DNA of 64,000 nt from positions 25,331,501-25,395,500 of the forward strand of contig CM027382.1 of the NCBI GenBank assembly GCA_015680905.1, written 5' to 3'. Positions 32,225 through 44,502 of this stretch are shown one piece after another (position 1 is the first letter of the stretch; each line of letters begins with the position of its first letter). This DNA comes from Coptis chinensis. Taxonomy: Eukaryota; Streptophyta; Magnoliopsida; Ranunculales; Ranunculaceae. Under the pieces are notes generated by a model. That model was given only the letters and a program-made list of their open reading frames with translations, searched no databases and was not told the origin of the DNA. The translations under genes were made by a program, and so were the position numbers.

Positions 32225-32610
32225 GGTGCCCACAACAAAGCTGTGGGTTATGCTTATTTTGACATTTCCAATCAAATATGGGCACGTCCATGTCTTTCCG
32301 ACTTTGTTACCCGCTTTTCCAGTTCATTGACGTATGTCAACTTCATTGACATACACATCATATGCCAACTTCATTTACATCATTGGCAAACTATATTGCA
32401 TCAACTATGAACACTGAATGTTCATAGTCTAACAAGAGTATGAACATTCAATGTTCATAGTCCACTGGGAGTATGAACACTGAATGTTCATAGTCCAACA
32501 AGAGTATGAACATTAAGTGTTCATTGTTGATTTTGCGATTTCTTCATTGGGTTCATAAACAATGGGAATTGGTGGCACTTCGTTACATTTTCTTTTCGGT
32601 TTGGGTGCTT
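32225..32610 (-). repeat. Partial copy of the 30541-31045 segment (inverted)
   Basis: It shares CCCACAACAAAGCTGTGGG and ATGGGCACGTCCATGTCTTTCC with 33210-33300 and, in reverse, with 30960-31030. Confidence 0.75.
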
Positions 32611-33214
32611 AATCCTCCCTCGTATGCGATATGGTCTTTTGTTTCGTCGAACTTGCAAGTCCCTGTAAGTGAGTCCTCTCTCATTTGTCACTTTGTTTAG
32701 TCGACATTTTTGTATCTTTGATACATTTAATAAAATTCTCCAAAAAAAAAAAAAAAGATAAGACCTAGGAAATAATCTACCCATTATAGCAATAATTAAA
32801 TAAGAAAACGATGAACGTTGTATCTCTAAGAACAACATAAACTTTCAAGGGAATATTAAATGAAGCACTTTTAGTGTCTGGGATATAGGTGCATGCTGAC
32901 AATATTGCACCAACTCATTTTTTGAATGATATGAACAAAGAATGTTTATAGCTCATGACTATGAACAATCATTGTTCATAGTCCAATTGTGATATGAACA
33001 AAGAATGTTCATTGCTCATGACTATGAACATAAATTGTTCATTGCTCATGACTATAAACATTGATTGTTCATAGTCTATACTGTACTATGAACAATCAAT
33101 GTTCATAGTCATGAGCTATGAACATTCTTTGTTTTTGAAGAATGATGGATTTTTGAAGGCCTAAATGATTTTGAAGGCCTAAATGATGGATTTAGGGACC
33201 GAGAGGGTGGTGCC

Positions 33215-33770
33215 CACAACAAAGCTGTGGGTTATGCTTATTTTGACATTTCCAATCAAATATGGGCACGTCCATGTCTTTCCGACTTTGTTACCCGCTT
33301 TTCCAGTTCATTGACGTATGTCAACTTCATTGACATACACATCATATGCCAACTTCATTGACATCATTGGCAAACTGTATTGCATCAACTATGAACACTG
33401 AATGTTCATAGTCTAACAAGAGTATGAACATTCAATGTTCATAGTCCACTGAGAGTATGAACACTGAATGTTCATAGTCCAACAAGAGTATGAACATTAA
33501 GTGTTCATTGTTGATTTTGGCGATTTCTTCATTGGGTTCATAAACAATGGAATTGGTGGCACCGTTACATTTTTCTTTTTCGGGTTTGGGTGCTTAATCC
33601 TCCTGCGTGTTCGTGGAGGCATGTTTAAAAATGACGGTCCTTCCACCTCGTAAGCTCCCAAAAACTGGATAGTCAATTTAAAATTCAAACAATTCAAAAA
33701 TTGGAACGAAGTGCCACCACGAACACCTAATGATGTCAATTTTTTGAATTGTTTGAATTTTTGAATTGTT
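33215..33770 (-). repeat. Inverted copy of the 30541-31045 segment
   Basis: Runs from GTGCCCACAACAAAGCTG through four palindromes to CAATTTTTTGAATTGTTTG, reverse complement of 30541-31045 with scattered changes. It carries the MPPRTRR-like frame on the minus strand. Confidence 0.8.
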
Positions 33771-34301
33771 TGAAACCACCATTATGGTCTTTGTTTCAAG
33801 GAAGGTCGGGTGATTGATTATCATCACACGTTGTTAGTGATATATTTTTTTTTTGTTAAATCATGAAGCGATTTTTTTTTTTTCTCAAGAAATCAAAGGA
33901 GCCTTTAGAGTGAGGGTGAAAAGAGTTTTTGATTTTTGGCGAGCACGAACGTAATGAAATGATAAGGGGCCTACATGACGTCATCTTTTAAATGCCTATC
34001 ATCTGGAAATTTTGTACCGTTAGATTAAGATAATCCAAGAGTCCAAAAATTGAGTTAAACTTGAGTCAAATAAAATTGAGTCCCAGGAACCGGACCCTTG
34101 TTTTTATCACAATTGGACTATGAACAGTGATTGTTCATAGTCATGAGCAATGAACAATTTATGTTCATAGTCATGAGCAATGAACATTCTTTGTTCATAT
34201 CACAATTGGACTATGAACAATGATTGTTCATAGTCATGAGCTATAAACATTCTTTGTTCATATCATTCAAAAAATGAGTTGGTGCAATATTGTCAAAGAT
34301 G

Positions 34302-34460
34302 CACCTATATCCGCATTAACACTATAAAGAGGGCCTATTTAGGTTTAGGGGTGTGCCTATATCCCGCATTACACTATAAGAGGGTCCTATTTGGGTTTAG
34401 GGGCGTGAGCCTATATCCCAAGCACTATAAGAGGGCGGGTGCCTATTTGGGTTTTACTTT
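34302..34460. repeat. Short tandem repeat, three units of about 55-60 bp
   Basis: Units contain CCTATATCC, ACACTATAAGAGGG and CCTATTTGGGTTTAGGGG. Confidence 0.75.
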
Positions 34461-34579
34461 TCAGTTGTTATTTTCGGTGAGTAGATTGTGGGCTTTGTGA
34501 CTATGAACAATTGGACTATGAACATTGATTGTTCATAGTCATGAGCTATGAACATTCTTTGTTCATAGTCCACAAAGAA

Positions 34580-35740
34580 TCCATTTTACAGTATCCAATT
34601 GGCATTCAAATACAACAATAATGAATGAACCCATATAAACAATAGCATAGCATTGAATTATTTTTTACATTGCGATAACAAAGCTTTAAGTTTACAAAGC
34701 TTTCAATGTATACACTAACACACCTCGATCAAATACTTGAAGCTACACAAAACGGGTAACAAAATACAAACCAAGAAATGGCTAGATTTTCTTAATCAAA
34801 CATTGCTTTTTCTTAATTCCCATAAAAAAAGTTATTTAAGCTCGGCTCAAATTGCAACATGAAACAAGCTTGAGGGAGCTAGAAATGAGTAGAACCTCGA
34901 AAGTAGCTCGAAATTCACTAATACTTTGTCGGAAGTCAAATTTCAAAGCATGTTAGGACTCGGCCCATATTACAGCACAAATTAACTTGCTCGAGCCAAG
35001 AATGAGCGGCCCATCATCTGAATTGTGACATTTTATAGACAACTAAAGCTCAACCCGGTGGATCGGAATATATATTGTTTTGTTTTCCAAATTAGCATAC
35101 GATGTGCCAAAGATGTTTTTCTGTTAAAGTTTGGTGGTTAATACAGGTTTCAATTTCGTCTACTTCCTTGGATTTATGATTTCATCCCCGAGCACACGCA
35201 AACATTCTCACAAGCACGTCATAAACACCTCCCAATCGTAAATTGTATTTATGGGGGTATGTGTGTGTGTAATGTGAATTAGAAGAATGCTAATTTATTT
35301 CCACTCTCTTACTATTGTTGGGTTTGATCATGGTGGTGTAACACTTCAAATTTCCTCCAATGATATAATTTGTAGATTTAAGTCTACAAATATCGTGATT
35401 TGATTGCTCGAGAAAATTTTCTCATGAAAACAGACATTTTCCTCGACGGAAAGTAGTCAAAGTACTCCCCATATAATTTCTTTTGGCAAAATTTGTTATA
35501 TGAAAAATCAATATTTTCCCTATCAAAAATTTTCTACAAGAAAAAAACGGAATGCTTTTTCAAATCAAATAACTCATCGGGTTCAATTGTTCAAAAATCC
35601 CAATTGACCACTCCACTAATCTTAATCAATTTTAACAACATTATGATTGACTTTGATTGACTTTGTTGACTTCAACTGATTGAACACGGTTTTTGACTCG
35701 ATCGAAAAGGTAAATTCAATGGGGGCTCATCGGTGATAAA
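34580..35740. other. MULE interior without recognised gene
   Basis: No domain and no tandem structure seen; AT-rich. Confidence 0.35.
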
Positions 35741-35747
35741 CTTTCGG

Positions 35748-36082
35748 TTATATAGTGTTGTATTACCGCGGCTTATATAGTGAAAGGTATAAACATTGAT
35801 TGTTCATACCCCAAATAGGTATGAACAATGAATGTTCATATGAACTTATTCGTTCATAGCTCATATTGGGGTATGAACAATGTTCATACCCCAAATAAGA
35901 GAGGGTACAATGGTCATTTGACTTTCTATTCACAAAAAAAAATAGATCCACAAAAAAACCACGACCTCATTCTTCTTCCTCCTAACAAAAGTCATCTCTG
36001 GACAAAACTTCATAGTTGGGTATTGATTTGTGTATAATTCTTCAATTTGGAGATGAGTTTAATTTACCTTGGAGTTATCCTC
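35748..36082. repeat. Inverted-repeat arm (right) related to MULE termini
   Basis: Reverse complement of 31039-31370 with three palindromes inside. Confidence 0.8.
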
Positions 36083-36676
36083 ATAAATATGAAGTGGGTT
36101 ATCCGGTTATCTGTTGAAGTGAATTCTTTGACTTCCATTGAATCATTGATAAAGAAATACCTTATATTGTTATGACACATTTTTTTATGTAAACCATTGG
36201 AAGGAATTAAAGATATGGTTGAGTTGAGAATCTTGGTGAGTTTTTGTATCTGTTTGATTCTATTGTTGAGCAGGAGGTAATCAATTTTCAAATGAGTTCT
36301 TCAAACTTGATTGAGTTGGGTTTTAATTATATTTTCCTTTTGATTCTTAAGATTTGATTGTGGGTTAACCGGTTCCATTGAGTTTCCAAGCAGAGTTTTC
36401 ATGAAAAAACGTGGTGGTGGGTGTCCCTATAGTGAGGAGAGAGAAAGAGGATGAGGAAGAAGAAAGAGGATGAGGAAGAAGAAAGAGGCGTCAGTTTTTA
36501 CCTAATTTTCTAATCTAATTTGTGAAAGAAAAATAAAATGACTATTGTACCCTCTCATATTTGCTTTGTGAAATTAACGCAAAGATCCGGACGTTGGATC
36601 GGGTATAATCGAATGGACGGATGAGAAATTACATTAAGATGAAATTTGTCATTTTAAGTACATCAAGGTAGCCAAC

Positions 36677-36678
<2 letters not shown>
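36083..36678. other. MULE right terminal region
   Basis: Contains a direct repeat of GAGGATGAGGAAGAAGAAA (about 36446-36485), then the block resembling the left TIR (ACCCTCTCATATTTG, CGGACGTTGGATC) and the end GGTAGCCAACCC. Confidence 0.55.
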
Positions 36679-36762
<84 letters not shown>

Positions 36763-36800
36763 TTTTTTATTTATTTATTTATTTATTTTTTTTTTTTATA
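36679..36800. repeat. (TA)n microsatellite followed by (ATTT)n and T-run
   Basis: About 80 bp of pure TA, then TTTATTTATTTATT and a T-run to 36798. Confidence 0.95.
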
Positions 36801-37020
36801 AGTAAATTTTATTCAATTGGTTACACAATGTGGTACAAGTGTTAGAGAAGTTCACTTACAACTTACAAGATGCAACCAGTGCACAAGCGGACTAGATACC
36901 TCCTAAGACCTCTTAGCACTAGTTCCAATACCGTAAAGCTCTTCTAAAAGAAAAATTACGTCCCAAACGACGACCTGTAGGCCCCAAGATTTCATCCTAT
37001 CACTAGCAACAATGTTATTG
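36788..37020 (-). mobile_element. Possible 3' tail of a retroposon
   Basis: On the minus strand a non-coding stretch ends ...TTGAATAAAATTTACTTATAAAAAAAAAA, i.e. an AATAAA signal and an A-run. This fits the 3' end of a LINE- or SINE-type insert in minus orientation. No coding part is recognised and no duplication was identified. Confidence 0.35.
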
Positions 37021-37323
37021 CTAGAGGTGCACCTAGTTAGTCAACATGATCATCTTCATGTTCCCTCTCTAGGATAGACTGAAATCCATAGTTTGTTCAT
37101 TCCCACGGCTCTTAGTGTTATTCCCATGTATTTCCCCGAAAAGCTTTTCAAGGCCCATTCTTCCCGATTCAGATGTTATTCCCAAGTTGGTTGCTAATGG
37201 CATGACCATATAAGAATTTTCTTACACACTATAAGATATCAATCTAATTATTCTGTACATTTCTAAATGATATGTGATGGCATTAAGAGTGACAGGCTAT
37301 GCCACGTTCGTGGAAAGCTGTTG

Positions 37324-40300
37324 TTAAGGGAGAGCAGATTTCAGAGACTTGGTGAAGATTTCTAGTTCTTTCAACCCCTCTACAGGAGAGTTTGCTTCCC
37401 CAAGGAGCTTCACCAGGGCACTACCGACAATCACCCCGTCAGCTCCCCATCGCGCTATCTGTAACACATAAGATTATAATTGAAATTGTTGCCAGAGCAA
37501 CTAGCTAGTGTTTACGCATTTATACACATCAACGCTGCATAATTTAATTTACCTGTTGTACGTGCTCTGGTTTTGATATGCCAAAGCCAACTGTTACTGG
37601 TTTGCTTGTCACCTAATTAAGAAAGGATTGTGTATTAGGCAATAAGCCAATAAGGAAGAAATAATAGCACGCATCTATGTCATCTGGTATTAGCAGCTTA
37701 GCACTAGCCACTAAGAAGGTGCACGCACTACCTCTAGACACTAGCTATGCAAAATATATATGGAGGATCTTGTTTCCATACTGTGTTATACATTTTCAAA
37801 TGAACTGATTTTTTTGTGAGGGTGATCTTTGTTGTGTGGGGAACATCTCCACCAAAAAACCGTTTCTAATTCATGATTTTTTCGCTAGGTCTTAATAGAG
37901 TAATAGATAGTGCTAACTAGATGAGCTATAGTACGTGGTAACTAGATGATTAATATTCTAGATTGGTCTTAGGGATTATCCATCGCATTAACTAACAATT
38001 AGAAATTTATAAACAAGGTTAAATCCAATTTTTATTATTTCGGATAAAAGTATAACATATATATAGCTAAAGACAAATCAGCAACCTCTTTAATTTCGTG
38101 AAGAAGTGATTGAACCCTTGGGTTTACAGATGCTCGAGCGCCAGTAACACCAACAGAGCTCACCTGTTTAAGATATAAACTGTCCTTAGCACTACAGATA
38201 TATAAGTAATGACTAACCGATCTTGATAATACGAATAATGACAAAAGTGGTCTGACCCTACCAGTCTAGCTACCACAGAAAATTGAAAAAAATTTGTGAT
38301 AATGAACTGGATCTGAAAGAACTGATTGATGCAATTAGCTTCAGATGATGTAACAGGAAAATGTTAACAGTATATAACTAAACACACTGAAAGGAGACTC
38401 CGTCTGGGAATCAAGAATGACAAGATTAGAACCAAGGATACAAATATTCAAATGCCAAGTTGACCCTCAAACAGTTAGTTTTCCTTTACAACTGTGTCTG
38501 GACCTTATTTAACTCAAGCAAATAAAGGTATGATCAAGGGAGTGTCACTTAAAATTATGGTGGTTTTTCGTCTCTGTTACTTATACGTACACTCTTTTCT
38601 ATTGAATATTAGCATTTGGCCCCTTGACCGATAAGAAAAAAATATTGAACTAAGAACCACAACTTACAAGATATACAAATCCTTCCGCAGCTTCAACAAT
38701 AAGTTTCATTCGTTCTGTTGATGTAGTGGGTGTTGTCAGCTGTACCTGGTGCAGCAAATTTATTTGTTAATTAATAATTACATATTGCAATTATGAATTT
38801 CACTGGACCATATGTAAGAAAAGGAATTCAGACTGCTCCTATACCCGAGTTTTAAGTTTTAAGTAGGGATTATATGTGGTAAAGAGTTCCTTATTTTTTT
38901 TCTAAAACAAGAATAACATTAAGGAAGATAATCAACAAAATAGAGAATTGGAGATAAACGACCTACCATTTCAATGTCGTTCTTGGCAGCTTCCTTTCTC
39001 AAGTATGCAGTCTCCTCTAGACGCACATCTGGAACTACAAGGCCTGAACGAAGGATGGATGTAGTGAAGTTACAAGGCAGAATCACGTAGAACTAGAAAG
39101 ATAAAATTAAAGGAAGGTGGCTTATGTTTGTTTTTCAGTGTAATTATATTTTTGAGTAGAAATCGAATTAATGAAGTTCTTATTATCGCCAGAGTCTCTG
39201 GAGCAGGACTTTGTAATACAGTTGTTGCTTTTGAAAGCAAATTTATCACAGTTTTGGGCAAATCTCTGCCTCGTCCCCATTCTTTTCCAAGGAAACACCA
39301 CCAGACTTCATAGATATAAAAGTATAAACTATACAAAACTCTGATTCTGGATTTTATTATACATTAATGTGAATGAGACAATTATACTCAGGAAAAAGGT
39401 TGAACCTAACCGTGTACACCAGCATCATTTAAGGCAGCCATAAAATTTCCAATACCACGCTTATGTATCACATTGTAGTATGTGAATAATGTAATTGGGC
39501 AAGATATTTCCGGTAGCACCTGGTTTGTCAAAGTTGAATTCAGATTTTAGAAATCCACAAGACACCAAATCCTACCCCATAAATCAGAATTATATATGAT
39601 AGTCCTACACATATGGCTAGACTACTACCTTCTTCAGCATGGACATTATTGAATCCAAACTGGTTCCATTTGCTAGAGCACGAGTACAGGCAGCCTAAAA
39701 AAATATAACCAAATAAAAACTTTAGAATCAGATATTGCTAAAGTAAAAAGGACATAAGAAATAACACAATAACCGAATATTAACCTGTATAACGGGGCCA
39801 TCAGCAATAGGATCAGAGAATGGTATACCCAATTCAATTACGTCTGAACCACAACTGTCTAGTACTTTCAGTGCTTCTGCCGTTGTGGAAAGATCAGGAT
39901 CGCCAGCCACGACGTATGGAATGAACGCCACCTTTGCATTTGAGAAAGAGACTCTTAGTGAAATGTAACATCACTATGAATTAAGTGACATAAGTTTCGC
40001 GTTTGAAAAAAGTTATGCGACAATACATTTGTACGAGAACAAGCACGAAGGGCCTCCATCCTCCATCCGTGCGTGTTCCTGTAACATGACTAGTCCAAAA
40101 TATTGGTTGTTTAGGTGCTTTCATGGGCAAAGGACTAACACTATGTAGGCCTCTAGTCATAGTCATACACGTTAGTTGATGGGGCCCAACACTTTTTTTT
40201 TCTTTTTTCTTTTTCGCTAACCACCACCCTATAGTAGATGGGGCCTAACACCTATTATATGTATGTGCCGCCATGACTTTTTGTGGTGCATTATTTTTTT

Positions 40301-42237
40301 GTGAGTCACAAGTCAAACGATTTTGTAGATGAAATAGTATGAAGCATAATACAAAATATCAGGATATCGACTCCTGATTTAAAGATATGTATCGTGGATA
40401 TATATATATATATTTTTGGGGATATTTGACACTATTTTATATGCAAATATTGTGGATATTTTTTGATGTATCATAATATATAATTTATATTTATTTGAAA
40501 TATAATAATAAATATTAAATAAAATTATTACCTACACAAAATATCACCGAATATCTTCAAATATCATAAATATAGTTGAAATATCACCGATATTTATAAT
40601 CTTATATATCTCTAAACATATCGTGATATTTAAATATTTTTTGTTGAAATTTCGATATATATTGTGATATTTTGTACTATGATATGAAGTATATATAATC
40701 ATAGTACAAAATATCAGGATAGGAGTATTTATCGATACTCAATTTCTGGATATGTATCGTGGATATATCCCTCTCTTTAGAGATATTTGACATTGTTTCA
40801 CATGCAAATATCGTAGATATATCTAAAATATCGATAAATATCGTAGATATTGTAGATATTTTTTGATATATCCTGATACATTATTTATATTTATTTGAAA
40901 TATAATAGTAAATATTAAATAAAATTGTTATATATATAAAATATCTCCAAATATCCCAAAATATCACAAATATCACAAATATCGTCAAAATATCACCGAT
41001 ATTTACAGTCGTATATATCTCTAAATATATCGTGATATTTATATATCTTTTTCTAAAATCTGGATGAATATTCCCAAATATCGAAATATATCGAGATATT
41101 TTGTACTAGGTGCATAATTGCCTATTTCCATATTATCCACTTTTTCTTTTTGCAGTTTTCTTAACAATCTCTAGTAAAAATTTACTTGTAGATGAAAATG
41201 ATATGTAAAAGAACTATTAGAACACAATAAGTTTACAACAGCATTAAAAATATTCGTTATCTCGATCTCCAATTAGTTTGGACAGACCAAGTCTGAATAT
41301 AAGTATAACAGTGATGGTCATATCATAAATTAATAATAAAGTCCGATTGGAAGGTATGTAAACAGTGAAAGTTTAATTTACATGCAACAAGACTTCAAAA
41401 CGTCCCCTTAGTCTTACCGAAGACGTGGATCAGGGAATTTGTAGTCATCTATGTACCTTACAATTCACCATAACAATCAAATCATAATCAATTTAAAATT
41501 TAAAATAGTATACCGTGCAGGAATCGGGTCGTGTAGACCCGATCCGATTACAGAATATATTATATTCGGGTCAATTTTCATATCCGTTTATGTATTTGGG
41601 TCGAATTCGGATTTGGATATAATTTTTGGATATTTTTTAAATTTGTAGTGTTATCTTGATCGGGTTAGTTGGATTCGGTCGGATTCGAGTTGGATTTAAA
41701 TATTAAATTTCGGATATAATCGGGTTCGGATTTGGATTCCGTAAAATTATTCGGATTCGGATATAACCATATCCGACCCGAACCCAAACCCAAACCCAAA
41801 CCCAATCCCTACCCTAATACCATAAAACGGTGGGGGAAGACGGAGAGAGAGATAGGGATGTTTTAGTGTTCAATTGAGAAAATAAAAATTTGTTTGTGAT
41901 GAAGCAGACAGACTGAGAAGTACCTTTAAGCGTCTCTGGCCCAAGACTCACTTTGTTCGAGATCATTTTATATGATCCTTTAAATAGATGAAAAATGGCA
42001 AGATACAAATTAATTTTCAATAAAGATTGTACATCCAAAGGATTTTGGAAAGCTTACTTTGCCTTGTTGTTTCAGTTTGGTGAATGTATCAGAAATGCTC
42101 ACAGGAGCAACACTTAGAGAAGCCGTTTGTGTTGAGGATTTGAATGACCGAATGGGTTTTTCATTTGGAAGACTGAAAATATGGGTTTGAGGCTTTTTGA
42201 GTCCAAAGATGCTGCATGATTTTGGAGCCATAGCCAT
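37324..42237 (-). CDS. TSA1: Tryptophan synthase alpha subunit, plastidial (9 coding exons)
   Basis: Predicted 309 residues. Exons (minus): 42237-42058, 39931-39785, 39694-39629, 39519-39411, 39043-38967, 38745-38668, 38163-38086, 37612-37553, 37458-37324; all introns start GT and end AG and the frame is open throughout. It splits indole-3-glycerol phosphate to indole and glyceraldehyde-3-phosphate, working with the beta subunit. Exon 1 is Ser/Lys-rich without acids early on, a plastid transit peptide, then FTKLKQQGK. Exon 2 carries [16 protein letters not shown] and [15 protein letters not shown] with the catalytic Glu (about residue 93) and Asp (about 104). The phosphate-site motif [12 protein letters not shown] is in exon 7 and GFGISKPEH in exon 8. 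Length fits plant TSA (about 310). Unusual residues: YYNVIHKRG and PDVRLEE where Pro is usual. An indole-releasing TSA-like paralogue cannot be excluded. Confidence 0.95.
40347..40679. mobile_element. MITE copy 1 in TSA1 intron 1
   Basis: Inverted ends TAATACAAAATATC and GATATTTTGTACTA. AT-rich inside with many ATATCG/CGATAT words. Non-coding. A second copy follows 22 bp downstream in the same orientation. Confidence 0.7.
40702..41108. mobile_element. MITE copy 2 in TSA1 intron 1
   Basis: Ends TAGTACAAAATATC and GATATTTTGTACTA. It shares the order of internal blocks with copy 1 (GGATATGTATCGTGGATATAT, TTATATTTATTTGAAATATAAT, ATATCACCGATATTTA) plus an extra stretch with CGTAGATAT repeats. Confidence 0.75.
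41515..41820. mobile_element. hAT-like MITE candidate in TSA1 intron 1
   Basis: Ends GCAGGAATCGGGTCG and, inverted, GTAGGGATTGGGTTTGGG, with many GGATTCGG/CCGAATCC words inside and an (AACCCA)n run at the right. No clear target duplication. Candidate only. Confidence 0.4.
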
Positions 42238-42348
42238 CAGTACGTCTATGAGAAAAGTGTTGAGAAGTGGTGATATGATGGCACCAAAGCTCAGGTGTAC
42301 TCCTGCTTGAAACTGTCTTACTGTAGACGCAATGTGTGGCTTTGGTTC

Positions 42349-42356
42349 TTTTATAG
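42349..42356 (-). promoter_or_regulatory. TATA box upstream of TSA1
   Basis: CTATAAAA on the minus strand, about 112-119 bp upstream of the ATG at 42237. Position fits a plant core promoter with a leader of about 80-90 bases. Confidence 0.55.
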
Positions 42357-42599
42357 CACAAAATTAAGGAGCAAAAGGTTGCTTCTTGTTTCTAGCTGGC
42401 GCTGTTCTCCACTACTCCCTAACCCAAGGAACCGTGAAGGCAAACTGTATGCCAACGGACTGCCTGTTGCACATTTATCACATAATTCACATTTTTATTG
42501 AAATGCATGAAGTCATAAAAGTCAATATTCCAACTAAGTCGCGCATTTGTCAGATTTGCATTGAAATGAATGAGTTTCATAAAAGTCAATAGTGAACTA

Positions 42600-43800
42600 G
42601 CTAGTTATGGACCTAAGCAATTACAATTGGTTTTCAAAACTAATCCGTAGAAGAGCGATATGGGGTTAATAGGTGATTTAATCAGTTATATATATATATA
42701 TATATTTGATATTTTCAAAATATATAATAGTATAATCATATCAAATATTTATAAACAGTGATCCGAAATACAACAACAAATATTAAATTCTCATAATCAC
42801 ATCTAACTAGCTCAATTTTGAAGTACTACTACAGATATGTCAAATACAAAAATTACTTTAAATATTTAAAGGAATAAGGGGATTGAGAAGCGATAATATT
42901 TATTATAGAGATAATACAATAATTTGTATATTTAACTTTCGTTAAGGAGGGGAAAATAAGTAAACTCTTAGCTTTGTGTATTGATTGGATTCTATTATTA
43001 TTAATACGGTTTAAGAATCAAATTCGTTAATTTTACGTATTTTTTTGGATGAGGAACCAATATTTTCAATATTTTTTTTTTTTCCGGTTTAGCGAGAAAT
43101 CACTCATCTCGGCCGATTAATAGGTCAATTCGGTGATTAAATCGGTTCGGTGAGAAAAAATTAAAAAATCGGTAAAAACTAATCGGTTTACAAGCGATAT
43201 GTGATTAATCGGCCGAGATATCCGATATTGATAGCATAGTTAAGGACTCATCTTTGGGACTTGCCAATAGTTCTTGTTTTATTTTGCTACTTCACTTTAC
43301 CATCATAAGGGCATCTCCAATGGCGGTTACAAAGTTTCTCTTTCTCTCTCTAATTCGCTCTGATTTTACAATTTGTTTTGGAATGAATCGAGTGAATCCT
43401 TTTCTTTCTCCTTCCAGTCTTTATATAGTGTTCCAGTTATAGTCTTGTCCAATCATTTCTTGCCACGTGTCCATTCTATTCTTCCTCCTCATTTTTCCGC
43501 TTTGAACCTACAACATACAAACTTATGCGCGAGATATCGACATTTCGAGTTATTTACGATATATGGGCTAGAATATCGGGTTGACGATATTTGCCCACGA
43601 CATCGCCCCCTCTCGAAACTTTCAAATTTCAAACTCGAAAATTTGAATGCTTCGAGAAACAATCATGCAAAAATTTCAAACTGAAAACTAAAATTCAAAA
43701 TTCAAATTATCAAGCAGTTACTATTAGAAACGAAAAACCGTTTCAAAATATCGAATATAAAATTCGCTTTCACTTTCTCTCTCGTCACTTATTCGCACAA
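42600..43800. other. AT-rich intergenic region
   Basis: A (TA)n tract at 42690-42705, and a stretch at 43083-43210 with repeated CGGCCGA/TCGGTGA words (possibly a degraded dispersed repeat). GGGCATCTCCAATGG at 43308 resembles a MITE end but no partner end is seen. No gene. Confidence 0.4.
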
Positions 43801-43819
43801 AAGCTTGAAACATTAAAAC

Positions 43820-44502
43820 CCCACCACCATTAACAACCTCTGAAAAGCTTCATCTTGGAATTATTCGTTGTCTTCTTCACTAGATTTTCCTGCAATCTTG
43901 TCAGGTAAGTTAAAATAAAACTTCAATATGTTTTTTGCTATCATAAACTCTTCTCTTTTCATCTATTTATCTTACTACTTTAAAGAGAATGGTTCGGTGA
44001 ATAGTAGTTTTTCCCGATACTGCCCCTATAAAGTTTCGATAATTACGGTCGTGTAGGTTTGTAATAACATGTTTGAGTGAAGGGTAAAATGGGCAGTTAA
44101 CCAGTCAATTTCAGACGCGTCTCCTCAATTTTAGCACATTGCCATCCGTTTTGCAAAAAATTACAATGTTTTGCCACTGCCCAAAACAACTGACATGTCC
44201 TCAGTTTTGCAAATATTTGCAAAATTGCCACTGCCCGGGTTTTATACTTTTGTGGTGCTCGGACCCAAAAGCTGACCGAAAATTGTATTTTGCTGCCCGA
44301 CAAAAAAGAAATGAAATAAAGAAAATCTGACCGCACACGTGGCGAATGCCACATGCCAGTTTACTAGTCTTTAATAACGCATATGTTCCTCTTCTTAAAT
44401 TAAAAGAGTTAGGGTTAGGGTTAAGGTTTGAACTTAAATATTTTATCTGTACAACACCTATACTAACTAGATTTTGAATTATAATTTTTTATCTGTTTCA
44501 GT
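43820..44502 (+). other. Leader exon and intron of the antisense gene (predicted)
   Basis: A plausible spliced leader: ACCACCATTAACAACC with a donor CAGGTAAGTT at 43902 and an acceptor TCTGTTTCAG ending at 44501, immediately before TATGGCTAGG. Inferred from splice-like signals only. Confidence 0.35.

Larger units (their letters stand above)
30781..35890. repeat. Dispersed array of about 40 short palindromes (TATGAACA-n4-TGTTCATA)
   Basis: The consensus is CTATGAACAnTnAnTGTTCATAG, with arms of 8-9 bp and a 4-6 base centre. By eye I count roughly 40 copies in clusters at 30781-30890, 31219-31340, 31580-31950, 32405-32525, 32930-33135, 33390-33510, 34120-34265, 34500-34580 and 35785-35895. Neighbouring copies are often linked by GTCATGAGC or GTCCAATTGTG spacers, themselves partly palindromic. 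Many arms stay matched although the centres vary (TTCA, ATCA, CTGA, ATGA). Confidence 0.9.
27346..36678 (+). mobile_element. Large MULE with FAR1-like transposase remnant and palindrome-rich 3' half
   Basis: The ends are related by inversion: left GGGCTGGCTACCTTGACAG, right (reverse complement) GGGTTGGCTACCTTGATG. Further in, both sides carry a block of the type GGGTAnAATnGTCAT..CTATTCAnAAA and CTTCTTCCTC runs, so the TIRs are long but diverged. Both ends abut (TA)n. A decayed transposase gene lies at 27973-30240 and a 5-kb repeat-rich region follows. Internal copies of the terminal region at 31039-31370 and 35748-36082 (inverted to each other) suggest one or more nested or rearranged MULEs. 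Confidence 0.7.

Noticed and set aside
43308-43322. GGGCATCTCCAATGG as a MITE end
   Set aside because: No matching inverted partner with a 3-bp duplication was found nearby, so not called.
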